Shown here: piece by piece, positions 46,523-56,836 of the stretch
Numbering within the stretch: the stretch's first letter is position 1
Layout: each line of letters starts with the position of its first letter
Source of the DNA: Paracamarosporium sp. OC-R06-R3
Taxonomy: Eukaryota; Ascomycota; Dothideomycetes; Pleosporales; Didymosphaeriaceae
Direction: 5' to 3'
NCBI GenBank assembly: GCA_019828545.1
Contig: JACVRA010000073.1
Span: 648,296-712,295 of the forward strand
DNA length: 64,000 bases
The notes under the pieces: generated by a model
What the model was told of the DNA's origin: nothing
The model's input: only the letters and a program-made list of their open reading frames with translations
The model's database searches: none
Translations under genes and position numbers: made by a program

Positions 46523-49117
46523 ATGTCGAATGAGTCTCTTGGTCTGAATACTTCGATCCCAAACTTGTCGCGAGCTCGAAGGACGCGCGCACCTCTTGCT
46601 TGCAGAAAATGCCATCAGCGCAAAGTCCGCTGTAACGTGAGCAGCAAGGGCTCGCCATGCTCGAACTGCGAGCAGGACGGCGCAGAGTGTCGCATCTTCC
46701 AGCCTAAGCGGGTCCGGTAAAAGCCTGAAGCTCATCCTCCTCTAAGAGCTTATTAATTCCCTATTCCAGTATCGGTGCCCAACTTGTGAATACTCAATTC
46801 CATGTCCAATCCCGCGAATTCCCAGCCTCTCCTTTTCGGGCCGAGCCCTTACATCTGTCGCCCTTCTTGGATGGTCTGCCTGCAGATCATTCGCTGCCTG
46901 ACAATGCGCCACTATCACCCCGACACCAGGTAGTTGTTACGCCGCCGAGAAGGCATGCACAAGACACTTTGTGTGGCTTACGATCCACACAGGGCGAACA
47001 CGAAGCCGCCCTGACAATGCACCCTGACGAGGAGGATGGAGAGCAGGATAGCCTCCGCAACCCCGACTCGTACAATGCGCTTCTAGAAGGACATGAAGGT
47101 AACGAGGCGGTGCCATTCTACGTTGGTATGTCTATATCATCGACGACCTTCCCTAACCCTTGACGGAATGTTATCTGCCACTAACATCGCCCGATCTGTA
47201 GGCAGCGAGCAAGGGCTCAGTTTTATGCTAGACATATGTCGCCCTGAACGCGCAGAGCGTAATCATTTCATAGTCCCGCGACCTGCCCCAAAGACACTTC
47301 GACACGAAGACTTAGCCTACTTGCGACGAAATCACGTATTTGACCTGCCTACAGCAGAGCTCAGGTTCGAGCTACTAAGACACTATGCACACTACATTCA
47401 TCCATTGCTCCCTCTGGTAGACCTCCAATCGGTCATGGAAGATCCAGTCGCAAGGAGGCCAGCAAATGCAAGCCCGTTGCTTCTATGGAGCATGTTCGCT
47501 CTCTCAGCAGCAGTCCGTCTGATTGCACCTTGGTTTCCCGCTGCAATGCTGACACCCACTATGTAGTTTCTTCCACTTGAAACAGTTCAAGCGGCTGGAT
47601 ATCGATCCACTCGGCACATGCAGCACGCGATGTATCGTAAAGCCAAGGCAAGGGATACCCTTTACGATCGCGAGAATAGAAAGTTGGAACTGATTAGGTG
47701 CTCATAGTACCTCTACGATCTAGATGCAGAACAAGACAAAATTACAGTTATCCAGGCTGTTATCCTATTATCACATCTATACGCTGATACAGAGGACCGG
47801 ACGGGGCCTTGGCATTGGATTGGGGTTGCTATCAGCCTAATCCACACCATAGGCCTTCATCGTAACCCTCGGCCTCGATGGCCCTCGAGTGTCAGCCAGG
47901 ACTACTTCAGCACACAGATTTCCCTATGGAAACGAATATGGTGGTGCTGTTTCTATCGCGAGACCTGGCTCGCCTTGAGCCACGGAAGACCCATGCGGAT
48001 TCATCTCGATGACTGCGACATGCCGATGCCACTGCCAAGAGATGTATGGGAAGAAGCTGCTGGACAATTATCATTGGAAAGTCAACAACAACATCTGCCC
48101 CCGCCTGCGGATCGCGAGCCTCTCGCTAGTTTTTTCCCCGAGAACGTGCGGCTGACAATTACATTGGCAAAACTCCTCCGAACACACTATAGTCTTGGCC
48201 GACCTGAAGTATCCATTGCCCAAATTCAAGCTGACGAGGCTATGATCACCCAGCATGCTCCACTATGTCAAAAAATACGCGAACATTCGTCTTCTCTCGT
48301 GCAGAACCGACTTTCTCATCTTTTGATCCACTATGAGTAAGCTAATGTAACACAGATCCTGTTCTCTTATCGCAGAAACTTACTTTAACTGTATAGGGTC
48401 CTGTTTATTGTCCTATACCGACAGTACCTGTTACGGCTTCCTCGCAGCAATGACTCGGACGCTCTGCTTGAGTGGCCTGCGACAGCTCTTAAGAAAGCCA
48501 AGACAGCTGCAGATAATATTTGCGCCATCCTAACTAAGCTTATCGGACTGGAAGCTGTAGATATTAGCGACACAACGATGTAAGGATGGATTCCCCTACC
48601 CTACCTTATATTCGATGCACGGGCCTGACGTCGTTCTGAAGAATTCTGGCTTTGAAACCAACAATGCAAGTTTATTTGCTACTTAGCGTTTCATCCAACG
48701 CTTTACAACAGAGACACGCGCGCCTTCAGCTTGAACTGAAGTTTCTGGTGCTACATGAATTGAAATCAATTTCCTGGACGGCCGGGATGACCATTGAACT
48801 TTTCCGCAAGGCTTTGAAAAAGCTGAGTGCACTTCGTGTCGATTCACGAGCCGTCAGCTCACTCAATGACTTAGCACCTTCGCCTGAAGAGCCAAATTGT
48901 ACGACTGGTGACGCAACGCTCATGTCGACCAGTGACGGCTGTCTCTCCATGTCCGACTTCACGGATAATTCATGGGATGGATCAACATCGTTGTGAGTAA
49001 TCATCTTTTTGTAATGTGGACAGGCTTCCAAGACAAGCATTTACTAATTTTGCTACTGCCAGGCAAACGTGGGACTTGGCCCTTGAATCTATTTTTGACA
49101 TGGAGTCTTTGACATAA
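46523..49117 (+). CDS. Zn2Cys6 transcription factor with Fungal_trans domain (CTF1-like)
   Basis: Eight exons: 46523-46716, 46770-47125, 47202-47512, 47567-47647, 47708-48336, 48397-48579, 48642-48992 and 49063-49117 give 719 residues. Zinc-cluster cysteines are at 27, 30, 37, 46, 49 and 56 (LACRKCHQRKVRC). The regulatory domain includes FYVGSEQGLSFMLDICRP, ELLRHYAHYIHPLLPLVD, AISLIHTIGLHRNP and RIWWCCFYRETWLALSHGRP. Intron 4 (47648-47707) appears to start GCAAGG and end AG; this keeps MYRKAK joined to YLYDLDAEQDK, the normal family sequence. The GT alternative (inside MYR) loses that block. Nuclear regulator; candidate targets are the divergent epimerase and the now-broken monooxygenase on its right. 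Confidence 0.87.
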
Positions 49118-49469
49118 AGATATCGCGGTGGTATCAAATTCTTGTCAACGCTTTATATTTCCTAGGAACAACCCGGTGTCATTTTCATCCAAATTTTCTT
49201 ATTTCAGGAAGAATCTGTCTCGAATCGTTTCAATCCTTTCTAGGAGATGTACCAAAAGATTCATTTTGTGATAACATAGGTATCATTATATGAAACCACT
49301 TATGAAACCCATTCGTTGCACAGTTGAAGCCCTTTGTCGCGCCATCCGTACCCTCTATTATTGTGCCATGGGTCATGACAACCGAGTCGGAGTCAATTGT
49401 CTTCCTAAAATCGTGAAGGTGACATGTGGCGTCAGGCGTGACGAGAGATATATGGGTGATTTGCATTTC
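49118..49469. other. Intergenic, 3' region of regulator
   Basis: 352 bp; nothing recognised. Confidence 0.5.
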
Positions 49470-49499
49470 TCAAATGATACATATTCTCAAGATAGATTT

Positions 49500-50015
49500 C
49501 ACCAAAATCAATAACCTGTCGTATAGGATTAGGGTAGCGTTCGGGATGCTGTTGAGCAAGAGCTTCGTGACACAAATGCCAGCAACACCTGCCTCGATGT
49601 AGACGATCTTTATGCTACGGAGCATGCCAAAACGGTACTCATAGATCTTGTGTTCACGCCCGCGCTCATTCGTCCAGCCATAGACAAGGGGGTAGCGTTC
49701 GAACTTGAGTCGCTCAGCAGAGTAGGGATCGACATCTCCAAAACGAAAATTGAATGCAAGTTTTCTTCTGTAATATTGGAGCATCCGTGGTATCACACAA
49801 GTTTTCAAACGAATGCATCTATATTTCGCCGCTACCGTTTCACAGTCTTGTTGCGCTCTGCTGGCGGTTTCTGAAGGTGTGTCTAGAACTTTATCACGTA
49901 CTCGGCAAGAAAGAGTGGGACCATCTGGCCCACAGCTTACCGAGCTGCGGCCGCGGATGCTATGTTGCCGAAGCCGAGAACGATTGCTAAGGTTAGAATC
50001 CACGACTACTCGCAA
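49500..50015 (-). pseudogene. Flavin-containing (Baeyer-Villiger-type) monooxygenase N-terminal remnant
   Basis: The minus-strand frame contains IKIVYIEAGVAGICVTKLLL followed by PNATLILYDR. This is the dinucleotide-binding start of a flavin monooxygenase, but the expected GxGxxG has Glu in place of the first Gly. The preceding FGDVDPYSAERLKFERYPLVYG resembles the upstream segment of such enzymes. No downstream part (second nucleotide site, BVMO fingerprint) follows; the frame stops at about 49470. A truncated, mutated relic beside the regulator; the intact gene may once have been its target. Confidence 0.5.
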
Positions 50016-50648
50016 AGCGCTATGCTACATCTATCTTGTTCTGGCAAGTCTCGAAAGTAATTTAAAATGTCGTTAGAGAGTGACAGACCCCCTGCTTCCT
50101 AGAAGGCGATCGTTCAACAAGAAGTGCGGCTCAGATAACGGGTTGACGGCCCCTCCCGCATTGAACGCTCCATAACGGCGGCCTCTAAGTAGCCGAAAGA
50201 CAGGAACGATGTCAGAAGCACTCTATCTATCCCAATATATAGCCTCCAACTCTCTTCATGCCAATCCGGTACCCAGCTTGACAACATCTGGGAACGTATC
50301 AGTCAGAGGGATTGAGCCCGGGAAATAATATCCATGCTTTTCGACTATGTAATAAGAATATATAGGCAGTCGGTCATGATTCTCGCTTAGTGACCTGAAT
50401 GAGATGCCTAAATGGATAGGTCGGCACATACTCATTGGGCTGATGGTTCATCGAGACCTTGACCTCATCGGAGAAAGCCTATCTACTATCGAAGATTAGC
50501 ACCGCTAGAATAACTATCGTGACATATTACTGCAACAAACATGTGCTGATCCAATGTTCGAATTCACGTCTCTCGCAGTCAAAGAGTTAGTTGTACCTTA
50601 CGCGCTTGATTCTCCATCACCCACTCCAATATTGACGCACTATGGACA
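50016..50648. other. Left flank of Copia insertion with a decayed frame
   Basis: A plus-strand frame from 50404 to the insertion point reads protein-like (IGRHILIGLMVHRDLDLIGE, later AVKELVVPYALDSPSPTP) but is broken by two TAG codons. It may be a relic gene that the element entered. Confidence 0.35.
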
Positions 50649-50653
50649 GGACT
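50649..50653. repeat. Target site duplication GGACT (left copy)
   Basis: GGACT directly precedes the left LTR and is repeated directly after the right LTR at 56196-56200. Confidence 0.92.
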
Positions 50654-50814
50654 TGTGAGATCACGCAGAGGGTGATCAAAAAGAGGGTCAGAAGATTGTG
50701 TATCAACTATCTGTCGAGCTCTCAACTGAGCTGTGTGGCCTATATACGCTAGGTGCTAGGCAAACACGTGAGCACGTGCACCAAAGCTCCTGCACCAAAG
50801 CTCCTGCCGTCACA
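50654..50814 (-). repeat. 3' LTR of Copia element
   Basis: 161 bp, TG..CA ends, base-for-base identical by eye to the copy at 56035-56195. Contains the internal direct repeat CACCAAAGCTCCTG / CACCAAAGCTCCTG near its right end. Confidence 0.95.
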
Positions 50815-50824
50815 CACCCCCTCA
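50815..50824 (-). promoter_or_regulatory. Polypurine tract of Copia element
   Basis: Read on the minus strand, TGAGGGGGTG abuts the 3' LTR, the place and composition expected for the plus-strand DNA primer. Confidence 0.6.
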
Positions 50825-50867
50825 GCTACATCATGAACGTAGAGGGTGAAGTAGCTGAATGCCTAAC

Positions 50868-52412
50868 CTAGGCAGGATAGCTGAAATCCGTATAGTCCTC
50901 CGTGTCAATCCCCTTAATACGCTGTCCAATGTCAACTAGGTGAAGCTGTTGAACAAACTGTTGATGTTTTGATCGCGAGAGGATCTTGGTGAGGCCGTCA
51001 GCAGGCATCTGATCTGTAGGTACCCATTTAACAACTAGACGTCCTTGCTCAGCTTCTTGACGAATCCACATCTGATGGATATCGACGTGTTTGACTTTAG
51101 TGTGGAGCCGGTCCTGGTCCTTGTTAACTATACCTACTGTCTGCTGATTATCACAGTAGATTATAGGCGTAACACCAGATCGAAAGGCAATACCACGAAA
51201 GAAGCGCTGCCACTCTGCCATCTGAGAGCCTGCAAGAGAGAGCGATAGAAGCTCAGACTCCGTAGTAGACTTGGTAACCGTACGCTGAACAGTCGCCTTC
51301 CAGTCAACAATCATGCCGTAGAGGAAGAAGCATTGTCCTTGTGAGCTTCTACGCGTCTCTTCATTGTCGGCGTATGAAGCGTCTGAGGCTCCGAAGAACA
51401 GAGGATCACGATACTCTAGATCATCTGTGAGCGCCTCGAAGATCAAGTCGTCGTATAATCCTTCGAGCGCGTAGTACTTTGTACCAAGTAGATAGCGCCA
51501 TACACGACGTGCGTGGGCGATATGCGATTGTCCTGGGTTAACAAGGTGACAGGCAAGGACAACATGCGAGCGCGCAACGTCAGGACGCGTCCAGCAATTA
51601 ATGTACGCTAGGTAACCAACTAGCTCCTGATAGAGCTTGGTGCGTCGAGCGTCTGGTTCTTCAATCGACTTGTCAAGCGAGTTGACCTCAAGCGGAAACT
51701 CAGGTCGCTTGCCCTGCAACTGTATATCATACTTCTTGCACACCTTATCAATGTAGGTGTCTTGAAGGATCCAGATCTTGCGCTTAGGTGGATCACGTAC
51801 GACTCGTACACCAAGAAACCATGACAGGTCCCCAAGCGCCTTGAGTCCAAATCGATTATACATCTTGTTCTTGAATTCTTCGTGAAGATGAGCATTTAGA
51901 GGATGGAAGGCCATCACGATATCATCGACGTAGACGAACATAATCAGCCAATCATTGATATAGAGGCAAGGAAAGCCCTCTACACGCTTAAGACCTAGCT
52001 TCTCAACAGCTTTGCGAAGGGTCTCATACCAGAGGAGCGGAGCGTCTCGAAGGCCATAGATAGCACGTAGGACCTCGAGCAGGTCACCGTCTCTAGCCTT
52101 AAACACTCCTGGAGTCTCTGCATAGAGCTTTCTATCGAGCAATGCGTTGAGGAAGGCGTTAGGTACGTCGTATTGCTTGAGCTCTAAACCAAAGTAGTTG
52201 GCAATCGCTAGGAGCGCACGAAAAGTACGAGCAGCAAGGGTCGCTGCGTACGTGTCGCCAAATTGATTTTGTAAATCTCCTCGAGCAACGAGTCGAGCTT
52301 TGTATTTGTAGAGGTAGCCGTCCTCATTAAACTTGTAGGTAAATACCCACATGAGCGGAATCACTTCAACGCCTTCGGCGGCGGCGGAAGCCTTTGTTGC
52401 AGTCGTCTTTTA
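50868..52412 (-). pseudogene. Copia pol: reverse transcriptase and RNase H part
   Basis: About 500 codons. Reverse transcriptase is recognised from WVFTYKFNEDGYLYKYKARL, the fingers-palm motif YDVPNAFLNA and the catalytic YVDDIV near 51923-51934. RNase H follows (FFGASDASYADNEETRRS, TESELLSLSLAGSQM, YCDNQQTVGIVN). The frame connects upstream to integrase but is cut off by a TAA at 52410-52412 in place of a probable CAA Gln codon. It ends with TAG at 50868-50870, which may be the true end. Within this segment the enzyme looks complete and conserved. Confidence 0.92.
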
Positions 52413-52550
52413 GAAACAGCCTTTACCCCAGATCTCTTGATACTCTTGTATAACAGCACGCATGAAGTGATCACCATGAGAGTGATTGCGAAGCTGTCCA
52501 AGATGCTTTGGTGGAGGCGGCAACTGACTGCGATGGATGCGGAGGTTGTC

Positions 52551-54551
52551 CTACTTGCTATCATTGATTGAGAGAGCAAACGAGTATAGGTAATCAACAA
52601 CGTTGCCTTCACCAAGCTGTACAGCGTGCGACTGAGGATCAGCCAAATTGCGAGAACGTCGCGAGCGACTGCCCTGAACGATATTGTCCTCAGAGACGTC
52701 AACGTTTCGGCGATGCGGAGCGTTATTGCTCACGCGGTCGGGTATATATTGATCTAGGTCAGCAGCTGACTGGTTAACCACTGCTTGCTGAGTAGGAGCA
52801 GGGCGATAGAGGCGATCGTCAAGTCGTCCACCCAGGTACTCAGCGCGACGCATGTCCTCTGTAGTAGGTCCCGCCGGAGCAGGAGGCGTCCACTGATCGT
52901 AGGAGCGATTCCCTGCAGGCCAAGAAACCTCTTCATCCTCCTCGAACGGAGATCGATACTCCGACGATATAGCTATATTACGCAGGGTACTTGAAAGCCT
53001 TCTGCATGAATCCTCAAGCTCGTTATCCTGCCCTTTGTCCAGTAGCGGAGGTGGCTCGTTATCACCCCCCAGATCCTTATAACGATCGTCGTAATCGCGA
53101 TAGCGTCGTCGCTGACGCACAGTCAGAAGGTCGTTGATCGTTCCGTCGAGAGTGTCTTCTTCGTCGGGAAGCTCGAGCAGCTCGACGATTTCGTTAATCT
53201 CGGAGATCGCAGCATAGTCTTCGCGACCTGTGTAGAAAGTGTTCGGGTCGAAAACAACGTCTCGGACGCGAACAACTTGATCAGTTGAGGGTAACCAAAT
53301 CCTAAAGATATTAGAGGCGTCGTAGCCTACTAGGTGGCCGATCAGCGCGCGAGAGACTGTCTTTGCTCCCCGCGGCAGGTGCTTGTTGAGCACGTAGGCG
53401 CGACAACCGATAGGACGCAGGTGGCCTGTCGGAGGCTTCTTGTCGCGAACAACTTCGTACGGAGTCTTCCAATCAAGCACTTCTGTAGGTTGTCGATTGA
53501 TTAGGTAGACAGCTGCGACAGCCATCTCGTTGGCTAGTCGCTCAGGTAGATTACCTTGTAGGCGCAGCGCGCGAGCTTTCATCATAACAAGCTTGCCTGC
53601 GATCTCTGCACCCCCGTTCTGAGCAGGAGTGTCTGGAGCGCGTACTTCGAGGCGTATACCCATCTCTGCGCAGATCTTCTCAGCGAAGTAGACAAGCCCT
53701 CGCTCTGCGTCCATCTTAATTGCGATAATATCAGTATCGTACTAACGCTGGATACGACGGATTAGGTTAACCAGCCATCGGGCCAGGTGAGCCTGTGATT
53801 TCGATGGAAAGGTCTCAATTTCATGCCAACGAGCGTACTAACAAACAGCATGAGTAGCCCACTTATCGCTGTTGTAACAAGCTTCTCCAGACTTTTGCAA
53901 CTAAACCACGTCGATTGAAATTCGATAGAACTTGCAAACTGCGTCGCTAGGTGTACGACGTGATATCTACTCAGTAAGCTTTGCCTCTGTACAAATCTAA
54001 CAAAACCACTTCTAATCCTTTCCAGTGACTGTCACACCGAGCACATGATCGTTAAGATGAGCGATCACCTTACGTCCTGGGTGGCCCCAGACTAAGTGTG
54101 CCTCTTCGGGTGTGAGTTGCTGCGTCTTATCGGATCGAGAAGGATAGACTTGGAGCGATATGGCGAGTAGCAACGAGGGCGGCGGCCGACGTGTAGGATC
54201 AGCGTCAACTAACCAGTGTCCCTTATTATACTCTAGCAGCGCGACGGTGCCCTGGTGATTGTATAGTAAATCGCGACCCAAATCGAAGTGGATTCCAACA
54301 TCGCGGCAGCGGCTTAGTCTAACAAGACTCGTTAGAAAACCAGGAATAAGAGCTACATAAGAGATCCTAATGTGAGTTGGTCGACCAGACGGCGTACTGG
54401 CAGCCAAGGTCATAGTACCCCAAGCCTCAATCTCGTAGCAGTATATGCCTGCTCTAACAGTAGTGTGAGCAGTTTCCTTGCGTTCTTCTTTCCAGCCAAC
54501 CTAATTAGGTGTATTAATTATATAGGTATTAGAGCCAGGGTTAAGAATCTA
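52551..54551 (-). pseudogene. Copia pol: protease and integrase part, with multiple TAG codons
   Basis: The same frame as gag and RT. The protease region follows the TAG at 54549-54551 and reads ILNPGSNTYIINTPN; the catalytic Asp expected in DPGSN is Asn here. The integrase zinc-binding part contains HLVWGHPGRKVIAHLNDHVL and then KWFC, stop, ICTEAK. The core follows with SIDVV, stop, LQKSGEACYN, then IAIKMDAERG and TPAQNGGAEIAGKL (the third acidic residue). In-frame TAGs lie at 54549, 54501, 54012, 53997, 53967, 53901, 53838 and 53742. Downstream of the core is a long hydrophilic linker ending at TAG 52551-52553. Several TAGs sit where Gln or Trp is usual. Confidence 0.88.
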
Positions 54552-54609
54552 GCGATCTTGTAGAGTGGAGCGTTCGTCGACAGCTGCGACTACATAGAGA
54601 TCATCGGGT

Positions 54610-54780
54610 ACGACAGCGTCAGTGTCGTCAACCGCTAGGCTCTCAGCCTGATCTCGTGCTTCAGGTACGGCAGCATCAGCGTCGTCAACCTGACAGCATT
54701 CGGCCTGATCGCGCGCTTCAGATACGATAGCATCGGCATCGTCAACCCGAAGGCTCTGAGCCTGATCTTCTGCTTCGTCT
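54610..54780 (-). repeat. 57-bp tandem repeat inside gag-pol, 19-residue acidic unit
   Basis: Between zinc knuckle and protease the frame holds about three copies of a 19-residue unit, VDDADAAVPEARDQAESLA, with small changes. At DNA level the period is 57 bp. The stretch is acidic and probably unstructured. Confidence 0.75.
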
Positions 54781-55046
54781 GTGTCGTGCTCGTCCTGATC
54801 AGCTTGATCGCGTACTGGTCCCATCAGCTGAATAGGACAGCTAAATAGGCCACAGGCAAAAGCGTCTCCAGAAGCTGGTGGCTGCCCATTATTAAGGTCA
54901 ACAACGTGATCCTCGTCAGTCTTATCGTGGGTCTTCTTCCAGCGCTTAATCGACCTCTCAACTGCATCCTGCAGCCGAGGCTTGTCTTTTAAGACCTGAT
55001 TGATCTGCTGTCGCACGGCGCGATCTTCACAGAAGCCATGCGGACG

Positions 55047-55928
55047 CTAAGGGTGCTCCTTGTTGAGGTAGAAGCAGTCAGAGAACAGGTGCGACTTGCC
55101 GCACAGGCAGGTAAGGTCGCGACCTCCGGTCTTATTCTTCTTCTATGGTTTGGCCGCGTCGAGCTCACCAGCCATCGCAAACGTCTGAGATGGCGATGAG
55201 CCTTGGACGCGTCGAGCGAATGTAGAGTAATTAGCAACGCAATCGTCTAGGCTCGGTGCCTGCGTTCCGTTTCGCTCGTGCTTGATTAGTGTGACCAGCT
55301 CTGATGTCGCATACTCGGGATCAATAGCCTTGATCGCTGTCAAGAAGTCTTCTTGAGCACGATTGCCTTCAACTTCAGGCAGACCAATCTTGCGACATTG
55401 TTCGACAACCTCAACCCACTGTCGCAGCCAAGGATCAATGGCGCGCGACTTTGGTGGATCGCAGAGGCGTCGATACTTGACGATCAGGTCACGTCGGTGT
55501 TCTGACGTCGTCGGCGCGAGGTGCTTCTTGAGCACGACGAGTCGCTCGTACGCAGTAGGCTTGTCGTTAATTAGGTAGAGCAGGTTCTTCGAAAGAGACC
55601 TGCTGATCTGATAGCTGAGATCACGAAGCTGCTTGTTCGTGTCTTCGGCGCGACGTCGTTCGTCAAGATACACGTCGTTGGCAAACTGAAACATACGAAA
55701 TTGCTCCGTATTAAGCTCATAAAGAGCCGTCGCTCCTGTCTTGTAGTCTAAAGGGCGAGGCTGAACTAGAACAGCAACAGTAGGTAGCTGATCTCTTAGG
55801 GTATTAGGATTGTAGTAGTCCCATAGACCTCGCCGCTCCGCATCGTCCTGGCGCATAAAGAACCACGCAGCCTAGTCGTTCGGTTTACTAAGGATAACCG
55901 TCTGGCGCGTTATAGGGTCTTCAGCCAT
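55047..55928 (-). pseudogene. Copia gag with TAG codons
   Basis: Starts at ATG 55928, 107 bp after the 5' LTR, and shares its frame with pol. A Copia gag (UBN2-like) region is seen in LSKPND, stop, AAWFFMRQDD, then the helical middle SRSLSKNLLYLINDKPTAYE and KHLAPTTSEHRRDLIVKYR. A zinc-knuckle-like CLCGKSHLFSDC follows. In-frame TAGs are at 55872-55874 (before AAW), 55143-55145 and 55047-55049. Apart from these, composition and frame are intact. Confidence 0.85.
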
Positions 55929-56022
55929 TTTGATCACGAAGCCGTCGCGCTTTTGGCTGCGGCTGTTTTCCGATTGAGTTGAATTGAGTTGCGTTGAGTT
56001 GCGCAGTAGTCGTGCGCTATAC

Positions 56023-56034
56023 CGGGCTCATAAC
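56023..56034 (-). promoter_or_regulatory. Copia primer binding site (initiator tRNA-Met anticodon-region type)
   Basis: Next to the 5' LTR the minus strand reads GTTATGAGCCCG. Its complement CGGGCTCATAAC matches the anticodon loop and stem of eukaryotic initiator tRNA-Met (CAT anticodon), and the complementary sequence extends a few bases further. This is the half-tRNA priming known for Copia elements. Confidence 0.75.
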
Positions 56035-56195
56035 TGTGAGATCACGCAGAGGGTGATCAAAAAGAGGGTCAGAAGATTGTGTATCAACTATCTGTCGAGC
56101 TCTCAACTGAGCTGTGTGGCCTATATACGCTAGGTGCTAGGCAAACACGTGAGCACGTGCACCAAAGCTCCTGCACCAAAGCTCCTGCCGTCACA
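56035..56195 (-). repeat. 5' LTR of Copia element
   Basis: 161 bp identical to 50654-50814, followed by the GGACT duplication. It should carry the element promoter. Confidence 0.95.
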
Positions 56196-56200
56196 GGACT
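56196..56200. repeat. Target site duplication GGACT (right copy)
   Basis: Matches the 5 bp before the left LTR. Confidence 0.92.
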
Positions 56201-56836
56201 CCCGCTAATTTAAATTCCGCAACAGCATATGCTCTTTTGCGCAGATCCCCAGAACAAGATCACAAACTACTTAACCCCTTCCCGAAGCTAGAATGGAAAT
56301 CCTTGCCTCTTCTATGCCTCGAAAGATTGTTTCCAGAACAGCAATGTGGGCTTGAGATTGTTGAAACATTCATCGATATCCTCGTTGAGACAGTTGAAAG
56401 CCACAAGACAAAGTTATCCAGAAAGAATCAATCTCCGGCACTACTTTGCTACACGAGGTAGCACATATCCTGTTATTGAAGGGGTCGGTTCATACTATCC
56501 AGGAAGCAAACGCAGTAATTGTATCTCCTTTTGTGCGTAGAAGTCTACTCAGAAGAAGGCCAGAAAAACGTTAACCTACGTCCGTTATAATCCATATTGA
56601 AGACTTGTAACTACTAGGTTTAAAAGAATTATCAAGTATATAAGTACTCACAATATTTACAGTGAATGCTGCCGGTAGTTTAACGGAAGAAGCGCGGGTC
56701 GACATTGAGATGTATACACCTTGTTTTGACTACAAAATCTACATACAACGGAGCACAAAACTTTATGGCACTGAATGAGAAATGCCTCTGAGAGCATGAG
56801 ATCGTATTTGGCTTATTTAGAGGTGTACACAACCCG
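56201..56836. other. Right flank of Copia element, no gene called
   Basis: 636 bp. A plus-strand 74-codon frame at 56237-56461 (CGLEIVETFIDILVETVES) is protein-like but has no recognisable family and no clear start. Confidence 0.4.

Larger units (their letters stand above)
50654..56195 (-). mobile_element. Full-length Copia (Ty1-type) LTR retrotransposon
   Basis: 5542 bp bounded by two identical 161-bp LTRs with TG..CA ends and a 5-bp target duplication GGACT. Coding is on the minus strand, so the right LTR is the 5' one. Domain order along the transcript is gag, zinc knuckle, protease, integrase, reverse transcriptase, RNase H, which defines Copia rather than Gypsy order. The primer site beside the 5' LTR and a polypurine tract beside the 3' LTR are present. 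gag-pol keeps a single reading frame throughout but has 13 in-frame stops, so the copy cannot make its proteins by normal translation. Confidence 0.95.
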
